Shown: piece after piece, positions 18,534 to 26,497 of the stretch
Layout: the number at the start of each line of letters is the position of its first letter
Numbering within the stretch: position 1 is the stretch's first letter
NCBI RefSeq assembly: GCF_027921845.1
Contig: NZ_BSEN01000002.1
Span: 20,717 to 84,716, forward strand
Source: Leifsonia poae
GTDB lineage: Bacteria > Actinomycetota > Actinomycetes > Actinomycetales > Microbacteriaceae
DNA length: 64,000 nt
Direction of reading: 5' to 3'
Notes under the pieces: model-generated
The model's input: the letters and a program-made list of their open reading frames with translations, nothing else
Database searches by the model: none
Told to the model about the DNA's origin: nothing
Translations under genes and position numbers: made by a program

Positions 18534-18603
18534 CCGGCCAGTCTTACGGATGCCGCCGCGGTAGCAACGGGGCGCGCCGCTCCCTCCGCTGACGGCCGCC
18601 CAC

Positions 18604-18663
18604 ATCGAGTCCGGGAAGAATCACGCTGAACGGGTCGAAATCGGTACTTCTCCCGGACTCGAT
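18604..18663. repeat. Intergenic inverted repeat, family 1, copy 1
   Basis: Arms ATCGAGTCCGGGA (18604-18616) and TCCCGGACTCGAT (18651-18663) pair perfectly over 13 bp around a 34-nt loop. It lies between divergent genes. A second copy with the same arm sequence is at 25226-25284. Confidence 0.7.
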
Positions 18664-18675
18664 TCGACCAGCAGG

Positions 18676-18681
18676 TAGGGT
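18676..18681 (+). promoter_or_regulatory. -10 element (TAGGGT), leaderless TetR gene
   Basis: TAGGGT lies 6 nt before the ATG at 18688. The same hexamer precedes the metallophosphoesterase gene at 59965-59970. Confidence 0.4.
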
Positions 18682-18687
18682 GCGGCT

Positions 18688-19281
18688 ATGCGCACGAGCG
18701 AGACCCCGGATGCCCGCCGACGGCACATCGGAGAAGCGGTGTGGCGCATCATCCGGCGTGACGGCATCTCGGCGGTCAGCACCCGCGCGGTCGCGGCCGA
18801 GGCCGACATGGCGCTCGGCTCACTGCGCCACTATTTTCCGCGCCAGTCCGACGTGCTGGCGTTCGCGATGCAGCTCGTGGTCGATCGCACCGCGCGCCGC
18901 ATCGAGCACCTCACCGCGACCGCGCGTGACGGTGCACCGGATGCGCAACTCGTGCTCGAGCAGTACCTGCCGCTCGACGACGAGCGCCGGGAGGAGATGG
19001 AGGTGTGGCTCGCGTTCGTCGGGGCCACCCTCGCCGATGAAGAGCTGGAGCCCGCAAAACGAGCGTGGGACGACGGGATGCTCGCCGTCGTTCGGCAGGT
19101 GGTCGCTTCCGTCTCGCGTCCCGGCACGTCGAGCGCCGCGCTCGATCTCGCCGCCGACCGGCTCCGCGCGCTGATCGATGGGCTCGCCGCCCACCTCGTC
19201 GGCAGGCATCCGGCACTCGACGGCGGGCGCGCCCGCGCGATCGTCGCCGACGAACTCGCGCGGCTCGGCGCTAGCCGGTGA
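18688..19281 (+). CDS. TetR family transcriptional regulator
   Basis: 197 residues. The N-terminal helix-turn-helix spans about 10-55: RRHIGEAVWRIIRRDGISAVSTRAVAAEADMALGSLRHYFP, recognised by AVAAEADMALGSLRHYF. It looks BetI-like in its recognition helix. The all-helical C-terminal domain would bind a small ligand. It is divergent from the metal ATPase but separated by an inverted repeat, so the target is uncertain. Its last 11 bp overlap the convergent LCP gene. Confidence 0.9.
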   Translation: MRTSETPDARRRHIGEAVWRIIRRDGISAVSTRAVAAEADMALGSLRHYFPRQSDVLAFAMQLVVDRTARRIEHLTATARDGAPDAQLVLEQYLPLDDERREEMEVWLAFVGATLADEELEPAKRAWDDGMLAVVRQVVASVSRPGTSSAALDLAADRLRALIDGLAAHLVGRHPALDGGRARAIVADELARLGASR

Positions 19282-20680
19282 ACGGCTTCGAGCAGGTGAC
19301 CTGACCGGCGGTCTGGCCGTGCACATCCGACGGGAGCTCGACAGACTGCGCTTGCGTCGCCGGGGGCTGTGTCGCTGGCGGCTGCGTCGCCGGGGGCTGC
19401 GTCGCTGGCGGCTGCGTGGCCGGGGGCTGCGTCGCCGGGGGCTGCGTTGCCGGGGAGTCGGGCGCGGTCTCGGATCCGACGCCGGTGTCGCCGGTCAACG
19501 CGATCGGCTTGTCGGCGGCGAGCGCCGTCATCAGGGTCTCCGCCGCATCCTCGGTCGGCTCGACGCCGCCGCCGCCCTTCACGTAATGGTTCGGATACTG
19601 CACGAAGACGACCTTGTTCAGGTCGATGTTGCGCAGGGCCGCGGCGATCGAGACGATCGTCGTGAGATTGCTGAGGCTCTCGGAGAGCTTGATGTTCTTC
19701 ACCGCAGCGCGCGCCAACCCGTAGACCTTCACCGGATTGGTCAGCGTGTCCGAACTCTTGATCGTGCGCACCAGCGACGACAGGAACACCTGCTGGTTGC
19801 TGATCCGGCCGAGGTCCGACCCGTCGCCGACACCGTGCCGCGTGCGGAGGAACGCCAGCGCCTGCGCGCCCTGCAACGTGTTCTGACCGGCTTTGATGTT
19901 CAGGCCCGTCATGTCGTCCGAGATGTCGCCCCCGGCGCAGACGGGCACGCCGCCCACCGCGTTCGACATCTCGATGACGCCGTCGAACTCGATCACCCCG
20001 GCATACGGGATGGTCAGACCGGTCAGCTTCTCGACCGTGAGGACGGTGCACGCGAGCCCGCCGTAGCTGAGCGTGTTGTTGATCTTCTGCCGGCTCATCG
20101 CGCTGTAGCTTCCTTTGCCGTCCTCAGTCGGGCAGGACGGGATGGGCACGAACATGTCGCGCGGGAAGCTGACGACGGTCGCGTTCTTGTGGTCCGCGGA
20201 GACATGCAAGAGCATCGTCACGTCGTTGAGCACTTCGCCGCGCGAGCCGTAGGCCTTGTTGCCTCCGCCACTGTCGCTGCCGGCGAGCAGCACGTTGAAC
20301 CCGCCGCTGATCGCACCGACCTCCGGAATCGGGGGGATGACGTTTCCCTTGGCGTCCACGAGCTTGACGGCCGGCTTCACGCTGGAGGTGACGTTCCACA
20401 AGGCGTAGGCGGAGAGCGAGACGCTGGAGACGACCGCTACGGCGGCGAGGGATCCGATGATCGAGAGCACGAACGGCAGAGCGCGTCGCTTCCGCAGCCG
20501 GCCATGCCGTGCGATTCCTGGGGCGCCGGTGTTCCGCGGGCGCACGTCGGCCAGCGCGCGCTCGTCCGTCAACGCACCCTCGTCGGGAGACCCACCCTTG
20601 TCGGGAGACGCGGTGCCGCCCATCGTCGGACGGTCCCCGGACGTCACGCGTCCCTCAGGCGTCGATCCTGCTTCCACCAC
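19271..20680 (-). CDS. LytR-CpsA-Psr (LCP) family wall polymer ligase
   Basis: 469 residues. A cytoplasmic N-terminus of about 65 residues ends in KRR, followed by a membrane helix (about 69-95) and an extracellular LCP domain from about 120 to 370: FNVLLAGSDSG, SFPRDMFVPIP, KINNTLSYGG, FDGVIEMSNAVGGV, and GAQALAFLRTRHGVGDGSDLGRI (key Arg/Asp in RTRH and DLGR). LCP enzymes transfer undecaprenyl-linked glycopolymers to peptidoglycan. The C-terminal tail carries seven PATQ units separated by Pro. It was probably placed as a wall-spanning stalk. Starts are GTG codons at 20680 or 20677. Confidence 0.92.
   Translation of the reverse strand: MVEAGSTPEGRVTSGDRPTMGGTASPDKGGSPDEGALTDERALADVRPRNTGAPGIARHGRLRKRRALPFVLSIIGSLAAVAVVSSVSLSAYALWNVTSSVKPAVKLVDAKGNVIPPIPEVGAISGGFNVLLAGSDSGGGNKAYGSRGEVLNDVTMLLHVSADHKNATVVSFPRDMFVPIPSCPTEDGKGSYSAMSRQKINNTLSYGGLACTVLTVEKLTGLTIPYAGVIEFDGVIEMSNAVGGVPVCAGGDISDDMTGLNIKAGQNTLQGAQALAFLRTRHGVGDGSDLGRISNQQVFLSSLVRTIKSSDTLTNPVKVYGLARAAVKNIKLSESLSNLTTIVSIAAALRNIDLNKVVFVQYPNHYVKGGGGVEPTEDAAETLMTALAADKPIALTGDTGVGSETAPDSPATQPPATQPPATQPPATQPPATQPPATQPPATQAQSVELPSDVHGQTAGQVTCSKPFTG
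19352..19453 (-). repeat. In-frame 15-bp tandem repeat coding PATQP units
   Basis: Seven PATQ units joined by Pro (34 codons) near the C-terminus of the LCP protein. Third-position differences between units (GTC/GTG/GTT) show it is not a fresh expansion of one copy. Confidence 0.8.
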
Positions 20681-20803
20681 TCCCCCTCCATCACGGGTTT
20701 CCGGCTGCGTCAGACGCCAGCCAGATCACAGTAGCGGCACCGGCCTCTTCCGCACCGTCATGGGGGCGCATCCGGTTCGCGTGTCCGGGTCGCGCATCCG
20801 AAA

Positions 20804-20818
20804 TATATGCGTTCGCAT
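20804..20818 (+). promoter_or_regulatory. -10 element (TATATG) and small palindrome before VOC gene
   Basis: TATATG (20804-20809) lies 7 nt before ATG 20817. ATGCGTTCGCAT (20807-20818) is a palindrome with a TT centre that overlaps the -10 and the start codon and could be a binding site. Confidence 0.4.
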
Positions 20819-21725
20819 GGGCGTTGGTGAAGGTATGACCGAGCTCCTCCCCGCCGACTCCGCCATGGGCGCCGTGACCTTGCGCGTCGCCGACCTCGAC
20901 GGGATGACCGCGTACTACCGCGATGCCGTGACCCTCGATGTGCTGGCCCAGGCCGGCGGCAGCACGATCCTCGGCCGCGGTTCGACGCCGGTGGTGATCC
21001 TCGAGCACGCGCCAGAACTGCGTCATGCAGCGCCGCACGAGGCGGGTCTGTTCCACACCGCGGTGCTCTTCGATTCCGAGGAGGCGCTCGCGGCAGCGGT
21101 GTATTCGGTGGCGACGCGAGCACCGGGCACGTTCACCGGCAGCGCCGACCACCTGGTGAGCAAAGCGTTCTACTTCACCGACCCCGAAGGCAACGGCGTC
21201 GAGCTCTACTGGGATCGCGACCGCACGACGTGGAGCTGGACGCACGGCCAGGTCGAGATGGGCACGCTGTACCTCGACCCGAACGACTTCCTGCGCGAGC
21301 ACCTCACCGATCGTGGCGCCGCGCTGGCGACGGCGGGCGCTCCCGGCGGCGGTTCGCCCTTCGGCTCGGCCGTGGTCGGGCACGTGCACCTCTCCGTCGG
21401 CGATGTCGCATCCGCCCGCGAGTTCTACGTGGACCGGCTCGGGTTCGCAACGACGGCCGCGCTCGGCGACCAGGCGCTGTTTGTGAGCGCCGGCGGCTAC
21501 CACCACCACATGGCGATGAACACCTGGAACAGCCGCGGCGCCGGCCGCCGGCAGCTCGCCCTGGGTCTCGGCCAGGTGGAGATCCACGTCCCGCAGGCGG
21601 ACGATCTCGGCGAGCTCAGCGAGCGGATGCGGCACTACGGCATCGAGGCGCGCGACGACGGCCGCTCGGTCACCTTCGACGACCCGTGGGCGAACGTCGT
21701 GCGCGCCGTGGTCGCGACCTCCTGA
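20817..21725 (+). CDS. VOC family / extradiol dioxygenase-like protein (CatE type)
   Basis: 302 residues with two VOC halves. Half one: GAVTLRVADLDGMTAYYRD and GLFHTAVLF...FYFTDPEGNGVELYWDR. Half two: VGHVHLSVGDVASAREFYVDRLGF, GGYHHHMAMNTW, and an ending DPWANVVRAVV. The layout is like Bacillus CatE, a catechol 2,3-dioxygenase. In half two the position that often holds the metal Glu (GNxIE) is Val/Arg, so the metal set may come from other residues or be incomplete. The ATG at 20817 fits a leaderless start. The ATG at 20835 (MTELLPAD) is the usual family start, but its GAAGG is only 1 nt away. Confidence 0.75.
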   Translation: MGVGEGMTELLPADSAMGAVTLRVADLDGMTAYYRDAVTLDVLAQAGGSTILGRGSTPVVILEHAPELRHAAPHEAGLFHTAVLFDSEEALAAAVYSVATRAPGTFTGSADHLVSKAFYFTDPEGNGVELYWDRDRTTWSWTHGQVEMGTLYLDPNDFLREHLTDRGAALATAGAPGGGSPFGSAVVGHVHLSVGDVASAREFYVDRLGFATTAALGDQALFVSAGGYHHHMAMNTWNSRGAGRRQLALGLGQVEIHVPQADDLGELSERMRHYGIEARDDGRSVTFDDPWANVVRAVVATS

Positions 21726-21786
21726 CCGCAGGCCCCTAAGTCGCATCGACTCGGCGCGTGCGGGTGTGCGTGCGTGCGGGAACGAC

Positions 21787-21817
21787 GGAAGCCCCGGCCG
21801 AGTCGGCCGGGGCTTCC
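21787..21817. terminator. Bidirectional terminator hairpin
   Basis: GGAAGCCCCGGCCGA (21787-21801) and TCGGCCGGGGCTTCC (21803-21817) are perfect complements over 15 bp. It lies between the convergent VOC and MFS genes and can serve both. Confidence 0.85.
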
Positions 21818-21840
21818 GTGGTCAAGGCGTGACGTCGGCG

Positions 21841-23607
21841 CTAGTCGGTTGCCGTCGTCGGGGCAGGAGCGGCGTGCAGCCCGTGCGGCGGCTCCTGGTC
21901 GGGAGCGAGGTCGGTGACGGGGGGAACGTCGGCGGCGTGCGAGCCGTGCGGCACCGCATCCACCGGCACCGGAGCCGCATGCGAACCGTGCGTCGCCGCA
22001 GCGGTCCCGGCCTCGGTCGCGACCGACTCGACCGGCGCACCAGCGCCCACCGGCACGGGCTCCGACCCGGCGACCGGCGCACCGGCTCCGGCAGGAGCAT
22101 CCTGCGCCTTCGCTGCGTTCGGACCCCACGCGGGCGGCTTCGGCTTCTGCCAGAACGCCACGATGATCGCGCCGAGGAAGGCGACGGCCGCCGGCAGGAG
22201 CAGCGATTCCGACATCGCCTGCGTGAAGCCCGCATGCAGGAACTCGGGCAGCTCGGTACCGCCGACGACGGACCCCGCACTACCGGATGCGCCACCGGGC
22301 GCCTTGGGCAGGTCGACCGCGAGGCGGCCCGAGATGAGGGCCGCGATCGACGCCGAACCGAGCACCGCACCGACCTGGCGCGTCGTGTTGAACACGCCGG
22401 AGCCGGCCCCGGCCTGGTTGATCGGAAGGTTGCGCGTGGCTGTCGTCGAAATCGGACCCCACACTCCGGACATCGCGATGCCGAGCAGGGCGCTCGGAGC
22501 GAGCAGCCACCAGATCGACACATCCGGGGTCAGGAGACGCGAGAACCAGAACAGCGCGACGGCGAAGAGCACGAGGCCCGTCGTCGCGAAGTAGCGCGGG
22601 TTCACCCGGTCGATCATCTTTCCGACGAACGGAGCGAGCACGCCGGAGAACACGGCGGTCGGAGCGAGCATCAGCGCCGACTCGGTCGGGGTGAGGCCGC
22701 GGACCGTCTGGAAGTAGAACACCAGGGGCAGCGACATGCAGGTCACGGCGAAGCCGACCGTGGTGATGGCACCGTTCGACAGGGAGAAGTTGCGGTCGCG
22801 GAAGAGCTTCAGCGGAAGCAGCGGCTCCTTCTTGTTGTAGGCCTGCCAGACGACGAACCCGATGAGCACGACGATGCCGGAGATGATGAGTCCCCAGACG
22901 GTGATCGGCCCGGCGATGACGCCCCAGTCGTACGTGCTTCCCTCCTGGATGCCGAACACCAGCAGGAACATGCCGACGGCGCTCAGCACGACGCCGAGGA
23001 TGTCGAAGCTGTGCGAGTGCGTCGGGAGCTTCGGCACGAGACGCATCGCGAGCACGAACGCCACGATTCCGACGGGCACGTTGATGAAGAAGATCCACTC
23101 CCAGCCGAGGGCATCGACGAGCACGCCGCCGAGCAGCGGGCCGACCAGCGTCGCGACACCGGCGACGGCACCCCAAAGGCCCATGGCCGCACCGCGGCGG
23201 TCGGGCGGGAAGATGCGGGTGATGACCGCCATCGTCTGCGGCGTCATGAGCGCGGCGCCGAGACCCTGCACGACGCGGGCTGCGATGAGCATCCCGATGC
23301 CGCCGCCCGGCAGCACGCCGGAGAATCCGCACCAGGCAGAAGCGATCGTGAAGATCACGAGACCGATGAGGTAGAGGTTCTTCGGGCCGAAGCGGTCACC
23401 GAGGCGTCCGGTGATCAGCAGCGGAACGGCGTAGGCGAGGAGATAGGCGCTCGTCACCCAGATGACGGCGTTGTAGTCGGTGCCGAGATCCAGGCCCTTC
23501 ATGATCGCGGGGTTCGCGACCGACACGATGGTCGTGTCGATGAGGATCATGAAGAACCCGATGACCAGGGCCCAGAGGGCCGGCCACGGCTTCAGTTCTT
23601 TTTGCAT
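21841..23607 (-). CDS. MFS drug efflux transporter, DHA2 (EmrB/QacA) type, with His-motif tail
   Basis: 588 residues. About 14 helices. Motif A GRLGDRFGPK sits after helix 2, motif D-like DTTIVSVANPAI in helix 1, and motif C GPLLGGVLVDALGWEWIFFINVP in helix 5 (GPLLGGVL, WEWIFFINVP). It should export drugs or other hydrophobic compounds using proton motive force. The last 100 residues are a cytoplasmic Ala/Pro-rich tail with three HG(S/L)HAA motifs. It follows padR by 14 nt and is probably repressed by it. Confidence 0.92.
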   Translation of the reverse strand: MQKELKPWPALWALVIGFFMILIDTTIVSVANPAIMKGLDLGTDYNAVIWVTSAYLLAYAVPLLITGRLGDRFGPKNLYLIGLVIFTIASAWCGFSGVLPGGGIGMLIAARVVQGLGAALMTPQTMAVITRIFPPDRRGAAMGLWGAVAGVATLVGPLLGGVLVDALGWEWIFFINVPVGIVAFVLAMRLVPKLPTHSHSFDILGVVLSAVGMFLLVFGIQEGSTYDWGVIAGPITVWGLIISGIVVLIGFVVWQAYNKKEPLLPLKLFRDRNFSLSNGAITTVGFAVTCMSLPLVFYFQTVRGLTPTESALMLAPTAVFSGVLAPFVGKMIDRVNPRYFATTGLVLFAVALFWFSRLLTPDVSIWWLLAPSALLGIAMSGVWGPISTTATRNLPINQAGAGSGVFNTTRQVGAVLGSASIAALISGRLAVDLPKAPGGASGSAGSVVGGTELPEFLHAGFTQAMSESLLLPAAVAFLGAIIVAFWQKPKPPAWGPNAAKAQDAPAGAGAPVAGSEPVPVGAGAPVESVATEAGTAAATHGSHAAPVPVDAVPHGSHAADVPPVTDLAPDQEPPHGLHAAPAPTTATD

Positions 23608-23621
23608 GTGTGTTGTCTCTC

Positions 23622-24203
23622 TCAGTGGGGCTTCTCCTCGGACCAGGACAGTACGCCTGATTCGAGGTCGTCGATGAGGGCCTCCAGCCAGGTCAGTTCG
23701 ACCTCGCGGATGGCCCGGATGTATTGGGCGTTGATCCAGTACTTGCGCGGCAGTCGCCTCGCCTCGAGATCCTGGATGCCCTTCTCGATGAGGTCGCGGT
23801 CGGCCTGCAGATGGGCGACGCGGGTGCGCAGCAGCTGCACGACCGTCTCGATCGGCAGGTTGTGCGCCTCGCCGAGTCCGAGCGGGAACTCGGGGTACTC
23901 GTTGATCGGAGTGCCGAGGATGCCGGCGACCCGCTCGCTCAGCGCCAGGCTCCCCTGTTCGGTGATCTCGTAGGTGGTGCGCTCCGGGCGGTTGCCCTCG
24001 CGCTCGGTGCTGATCGCCCGGACCAGCTCCTGCCCGGCGAGCCGGTCGACCGTGTGATAGAGCGAACCCGGGCGCACCTTGACCCAGCGGTCCTCCGAAC
24101 GCTGGATCAGCGTCTGGTACATCTCGTACGGGTGCATCGCGCGTTCGGCGAGCAGCGCGAGCGCGGCGACGCCGAGGGGCGTGAGAGACGTAGCGGGAGG
24201 CAT
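23622..24203 (-). CDS. PadR family transcriptional regulator
   Basis: 193 residues. N-terminal winged helix: LTPLGVAALALLAERAMHPYEMYQTL (ALLAERAMHPYEM), then RPGSLYHTVDRLAGQELVRA, and wing RPERTTYEITEQG. The Vir_C_2-like helical C-terminus runs to residue 180. PadR repressors often control a neighbouring efflux pump, here the MFS gene 14 nt downstream. A consensus promoter with an overlapping palindrome about 90 nt upstream supports autoregulation of the operon. Confidence 0.93.
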   Translation of the reverse strand: MPPATSLTPLGVAALALLAERAMHPYEMYQTLIQRSEDRWVKVRPGSLYHTVDRLAGQELVRAISTEREGNRPERTTYEITEQGSLALSERVAGILGTPINEYPEFPLGLGEAHNLPIETVVQLLRTRVAHLQADRDLIEKGIQDLEARRLPRKYWINAQYIRAIREVELTWLEALIDDLESGVLSWSEEKPH

Positions 24204-24291
24204 GCGGAGGGGAGTCCTTTTTCGAGGAGGGAGAGGAGCACGGGGCGACGGCGGCCGGCGGCTGGCGGGAGCTGAACTGCTCCCGCTTGAT

Positions 24292-24307
24292 TATTCCACA
24301 TGGAATA
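24292..24307. promoter_or_regulatory. PadR operator palindrome over the -10
   Basis: TATTCCA, CA, TGGAATA: perfect 7-bp arms overlapping the padR -10 element. Confidence 0.65.
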
Positions 24308-24333
24308 TACGGCGCGGACTAGTTCGTTGTCAA
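24304..24333 (-). promoter_or_regulatory. padR-MFS operon promoter: TTGACA - 18 nt - TATATT
   Basis: On the minus strand the -35 is a perfect TTGACA (24328-24333) and the -10 is TATATT (24304-24309), 18 nt apart. This is the best consensus promoter in the window, and the operator sits on its -10. Confidence 0.75.
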
Positions 24334-24422
24334 CCCTCCGACCTGCTTGTTTCCGAGCCTGCCACCCGCCACCGACACCCGTGCCGGCCGCCGCCGGCCG
24401 CCCGCCGTCCGCCGGCCGCCAT

Positions 24423-24480
24423 CGAGTTGCGTCAGATGTGCGGTCGGGCGGGTGCGCATCCGCACATTCGACGCAAGTCG
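24423..24480. repeat. Intergenic inverted repeat, family 2, copy A
   Basis: Arms at 24423-24443 and 24460-24480 pair over 21 positions with 3 adjacent or near mismatches. The core is TTGCGTC / GACGCAA, with inner stem GTGCGG / CCGCAC. Copy B is at 52917-52974. Confidence 0.7.
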
Positions 24481-24551
24481 CCGCCCGCAGGCGGCGCGGG
24501 GGCGGGCGCGGGGCGGCGGCGGCCGGCGACGCCGGGCGACGGCGCGACGGG

Positions 24552-25208
24552 TCAGCGGCGGCTGCGCCCCAGTTCGGCGAGCTGCTCGGTGAAGAGGCGG
24601 GCGCCGCCCTGCGCCGGATGCCGGATCGCCTGCGCAGCGACACCCTCCGCCGCGAGCGCACCCTGCGCCTTGCGCCCCACCGCGACCACGGTCTCGATGC
24701 CGAGCGCTCGCACGAGCTCCAGCGCGACCGCCGTGCCCGCGCGGACTTCCGGCGGGCGCGGCGTGCGGTTGGTGAGGGCATCGCCGGCGACGAACGGATG
24801 ATGCGGGTAGATCGGCCAGGTGACGGGGAGCGGCCCCTCCCACGACGCGAGCGCCGCCCAGACGACACGGCTCGACGCCTCCCACGGAGCCTGCGGGTGC
24901 TCCGGCAGCTCCAGCGGACCGATCGCGCGCGTGGCCGGGCCGTCGGGCGCTGCCTCGCGTGCCGACACGAACGGGACGCCGGTGACCGTCATCCCGCGCC
25001 AGCCCGGCGCCTCGCCCAGCAGCATGATCGACGCACTGCGCCCGACGCCGTCGAGGTAGCGCCGCAGGTTCCGCGCGCGCATCCGGCCGGCGTCGTCGTC
25101 GGCGTACAGGAACTCGGCATCCGACGGCGCGGGCACGGTGGCGAGGCGCGCGAAGAACTCGTCCAACGTGTCGTCCGCCGTGTCACCCACACTCCCAGCA
25201 TCCCCCAC
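24552..25208 (-). CDS. Uracil-DNA glycosylase superfamily protein
   Basis: 218 residues. Motif 1 reads LLGEAPGWRGMTVTGVPF (activating GEAPG with the nearby F stacking loop). The HPAQGG segment in AIRHPAQGG corresponds to motif 2, whose His is catalytic in this superfamily. PIYPHHPF and VVAVGRKAQGAL complete the fold. It most likely removes uracil or another damaged base from DNA. It lacks the four-Cys Fe-S pattern of families 4 and 5. The GTG start is at 25208. Flanking sequence on both sides is an inverted repeat, so the gene seems to be its own unit. Confidence 0.8.
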   Translation of the reverse strand: MGDAGSVGDTADDTLDEFFARLATVPAPSDAEFLYADDDAGRMRARNLRRYLDGVGRSASIMLLGEAPGWRGMTVTGVPFVSAREAAPDGPATRAIGPLELPEHPQAPWEASSRVVWAALASWEGPLPVTWPIYPHHPFVAGDALTNRTPRPPEVRAGTAVALELVRALGIETVVAVGRKAQGALAAEGVAAQAIRHPAQGGARLFTEQLAELGRSRR

Positions 25209-25225
25209 GACCGGATGCCGCCGCC

Positions 25226-25284
25226 ATCGAGTCCGGGAGAAATCATGCTCGCGAGTCGGTAGACCTGATTTCTACCGGACTCGA
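25226..25284. repeat. Intergenic inverted repeat, family 1, copy 2
   Basis: Left arm 25227-25245 and right arm 25266-25284 pair over 19 bp with one mismatch (core TCGAGTCCGG / CCGGACTCGA and AGAAATCA / TGATTTCT). It lies between the glycosylase and the alcohol dehydrogenase genes. Confidence 0.75.
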
Positions 25285-25324
25285 CGCCGGCCGCCCGGAC
25301 GGACGGACGAGCGGAGAAGCGGCG

Positions 25325-26497
25325 TCAGCGCGGGCGCAGCGCGACGCGGGGCGAGGCGCCGGTCGAGGCTGCGGCGAGCGCGGCATCCACCTCGGAGAGC
25401 GGGAAGGTCTGCCCGACCTGCTCAGCGAACGGATAGCGCGTCCCGCTCTGAGCGAGGAAGCGCACCGCCTGCTCCAGGTGCCGCGGCGCATAGTTGTGCA
25501 CGCCGCGCACGGTCAGCAGCCGGCGCACCAGCTGGTCCGGATCCACCAGGAGCTCGGGACCGGGAGAGACCGACCCGACGAGCACCAGCACCCCGCCCAC
25601 GTCGATCGCCGACAACAGCGTGCTCCTCGCGCTCGCGGTGCCCGACAACTCGAGTGCGACGGTCGGAACCGCGCCCCTGCCGCCGGCGCGCACGATCGCG
25701 GCGGCCAGCCCGAGAGCGGAGTCCAGGGCGACCCGCGGGTCCGAGACGGCGGCCGCCCCGAACGTGAGCGCCGCATCACGCCGTGCCGGATCGGGGTCGC
25801 TCACGACGACGCGCGCCCCGGAGTCCGTGGCCATCGCGACGGCCGTGAGACCGAGCATCCCGGCGCCGGCGATGAGCACGACGGCCCCGTCGAGCGGCGT
25901 GATCGCGGATGCGGCTTCGAGCGCGGCCGCGACGGTGGCGGTCGCGCAGGAGGCCGGGGCGAGCACCGCGGCGGCCAGGTCGTCGGGCGCGGGCACCATC
26001 GGTGTTCCCGCGAGGATGTGCGCGTGGGTGGCGAAGCCGCCGGAGAGCTCCCAGCCGCGGCGCATCCGCTCGTGCCCGTACTTCTGCAGGTTGGCGCACT
26101 TCTGCGGGAGACCTCGGCGGCAGCGGGTGCAGCGGCCGCACGGCACCGCGACCGACCACACGATGCGCTCCCCGAGGGAGATCCGGTGTCCGTCGGTGGA
26201 GGTCGCCCCGCCTCGCCCGAGCGCCACGACACGGCCGACCTGCTCGTGCCCGAGCACGAGAGGAGCGGGCGCCTCACGATCACCGGCCACCGTGTGCAGG
26301 TCCGACCCGCAGATCGTCGCCAGCTCGATCTCGACCAGGGCATCGCCCGGTGAGAGCCGCACTCCCGGCACGGCGACTGCCTCGTGGCGGTGACCGGCGC
26401 CCGGCCACACCATCGCAGTAGCGGATGGGTACACGCTGACCCCTTTGCCGCGCGCCGGAGGCTCGACGATGCGCGGCGTAACCGCCCTGACGGTCAC
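25325..26497 (-). CDS. Zinc alcohol dehydrogenase of the phosphonate-associated type
   Basis: 390 residues from a GTG at 26497 that overlaps the stop of the HAD gene by 4 bp, or 369 from a GTG at 26434, which has AAAGGGG 5 nt upstream. Medium-chain fold: catalytic zinc region TICGSDLH and GHEQVGRV, four structural-zinc Cys in CGRCTRCRRGLPQKC, and Rossmann VVLIAGAGMLGLTAVAM. Together with the phosphonatase-like neighbour it fits the TIGR03366/TIGR03351 pair described as phosphonate-catabolism associated. No other phosphonate gene is in the window. The substrate is unknown. Confidence 0.82.
   Translation of the reverse strand: MTVRAVTPRIVEPPARGKGVSVYPSATAMVWPGAGHRHEAVAVPGVRLSPGDALVEIELATICGSDLHTVAGDREAPAPLVLGHEQVGRVVALGRGGATSTDGHRISLGERIVWSVAVPCGRCTRCRRGLPQKCANLQKYGHERMRRGWELSGGFATHAHILAGTPMVPAPDDLAAAVLAPASCATATVAAALEAASAITPLDGAVVLIAGAGMLGLTAVAMATDSGARVVVSDPDPARRDAALTFGAAAVSDPRVALDSALGLAAAIVRAGGRGAVPTVALELSGTASARSTLLSAIDVGGVLVLVGSVSPGPELLVDPDQLVRRLLTVRGVHNYAPRHLEQAVRFLAQSGTRYPFAEQVGQTFPLSEVDAALAAASTGASPRVALRPR

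Larger units (their letters stand above)
24204..24551. other. Gene-free 348-bp stretch upstream of padR
   Basis: No gene is supported. It holds the padR leader with a perfect 8-bp stem (GCGGGAGC 24265-24272 / GCTCCCGC 24279-24286), the padR promoter and operator (24292-24333), family 2 repeat copy A (24423-24480) and GC-rich low-complexity sequence. Confidence 0.6.

Noticed and set aside
24308..24592. Small open frames in the 348-bp gap before padR
   Set aside because: Pro/Arg-rich shadow peptides without ribosome sites. The region is explained by the promoter, operator and inverted repeat.
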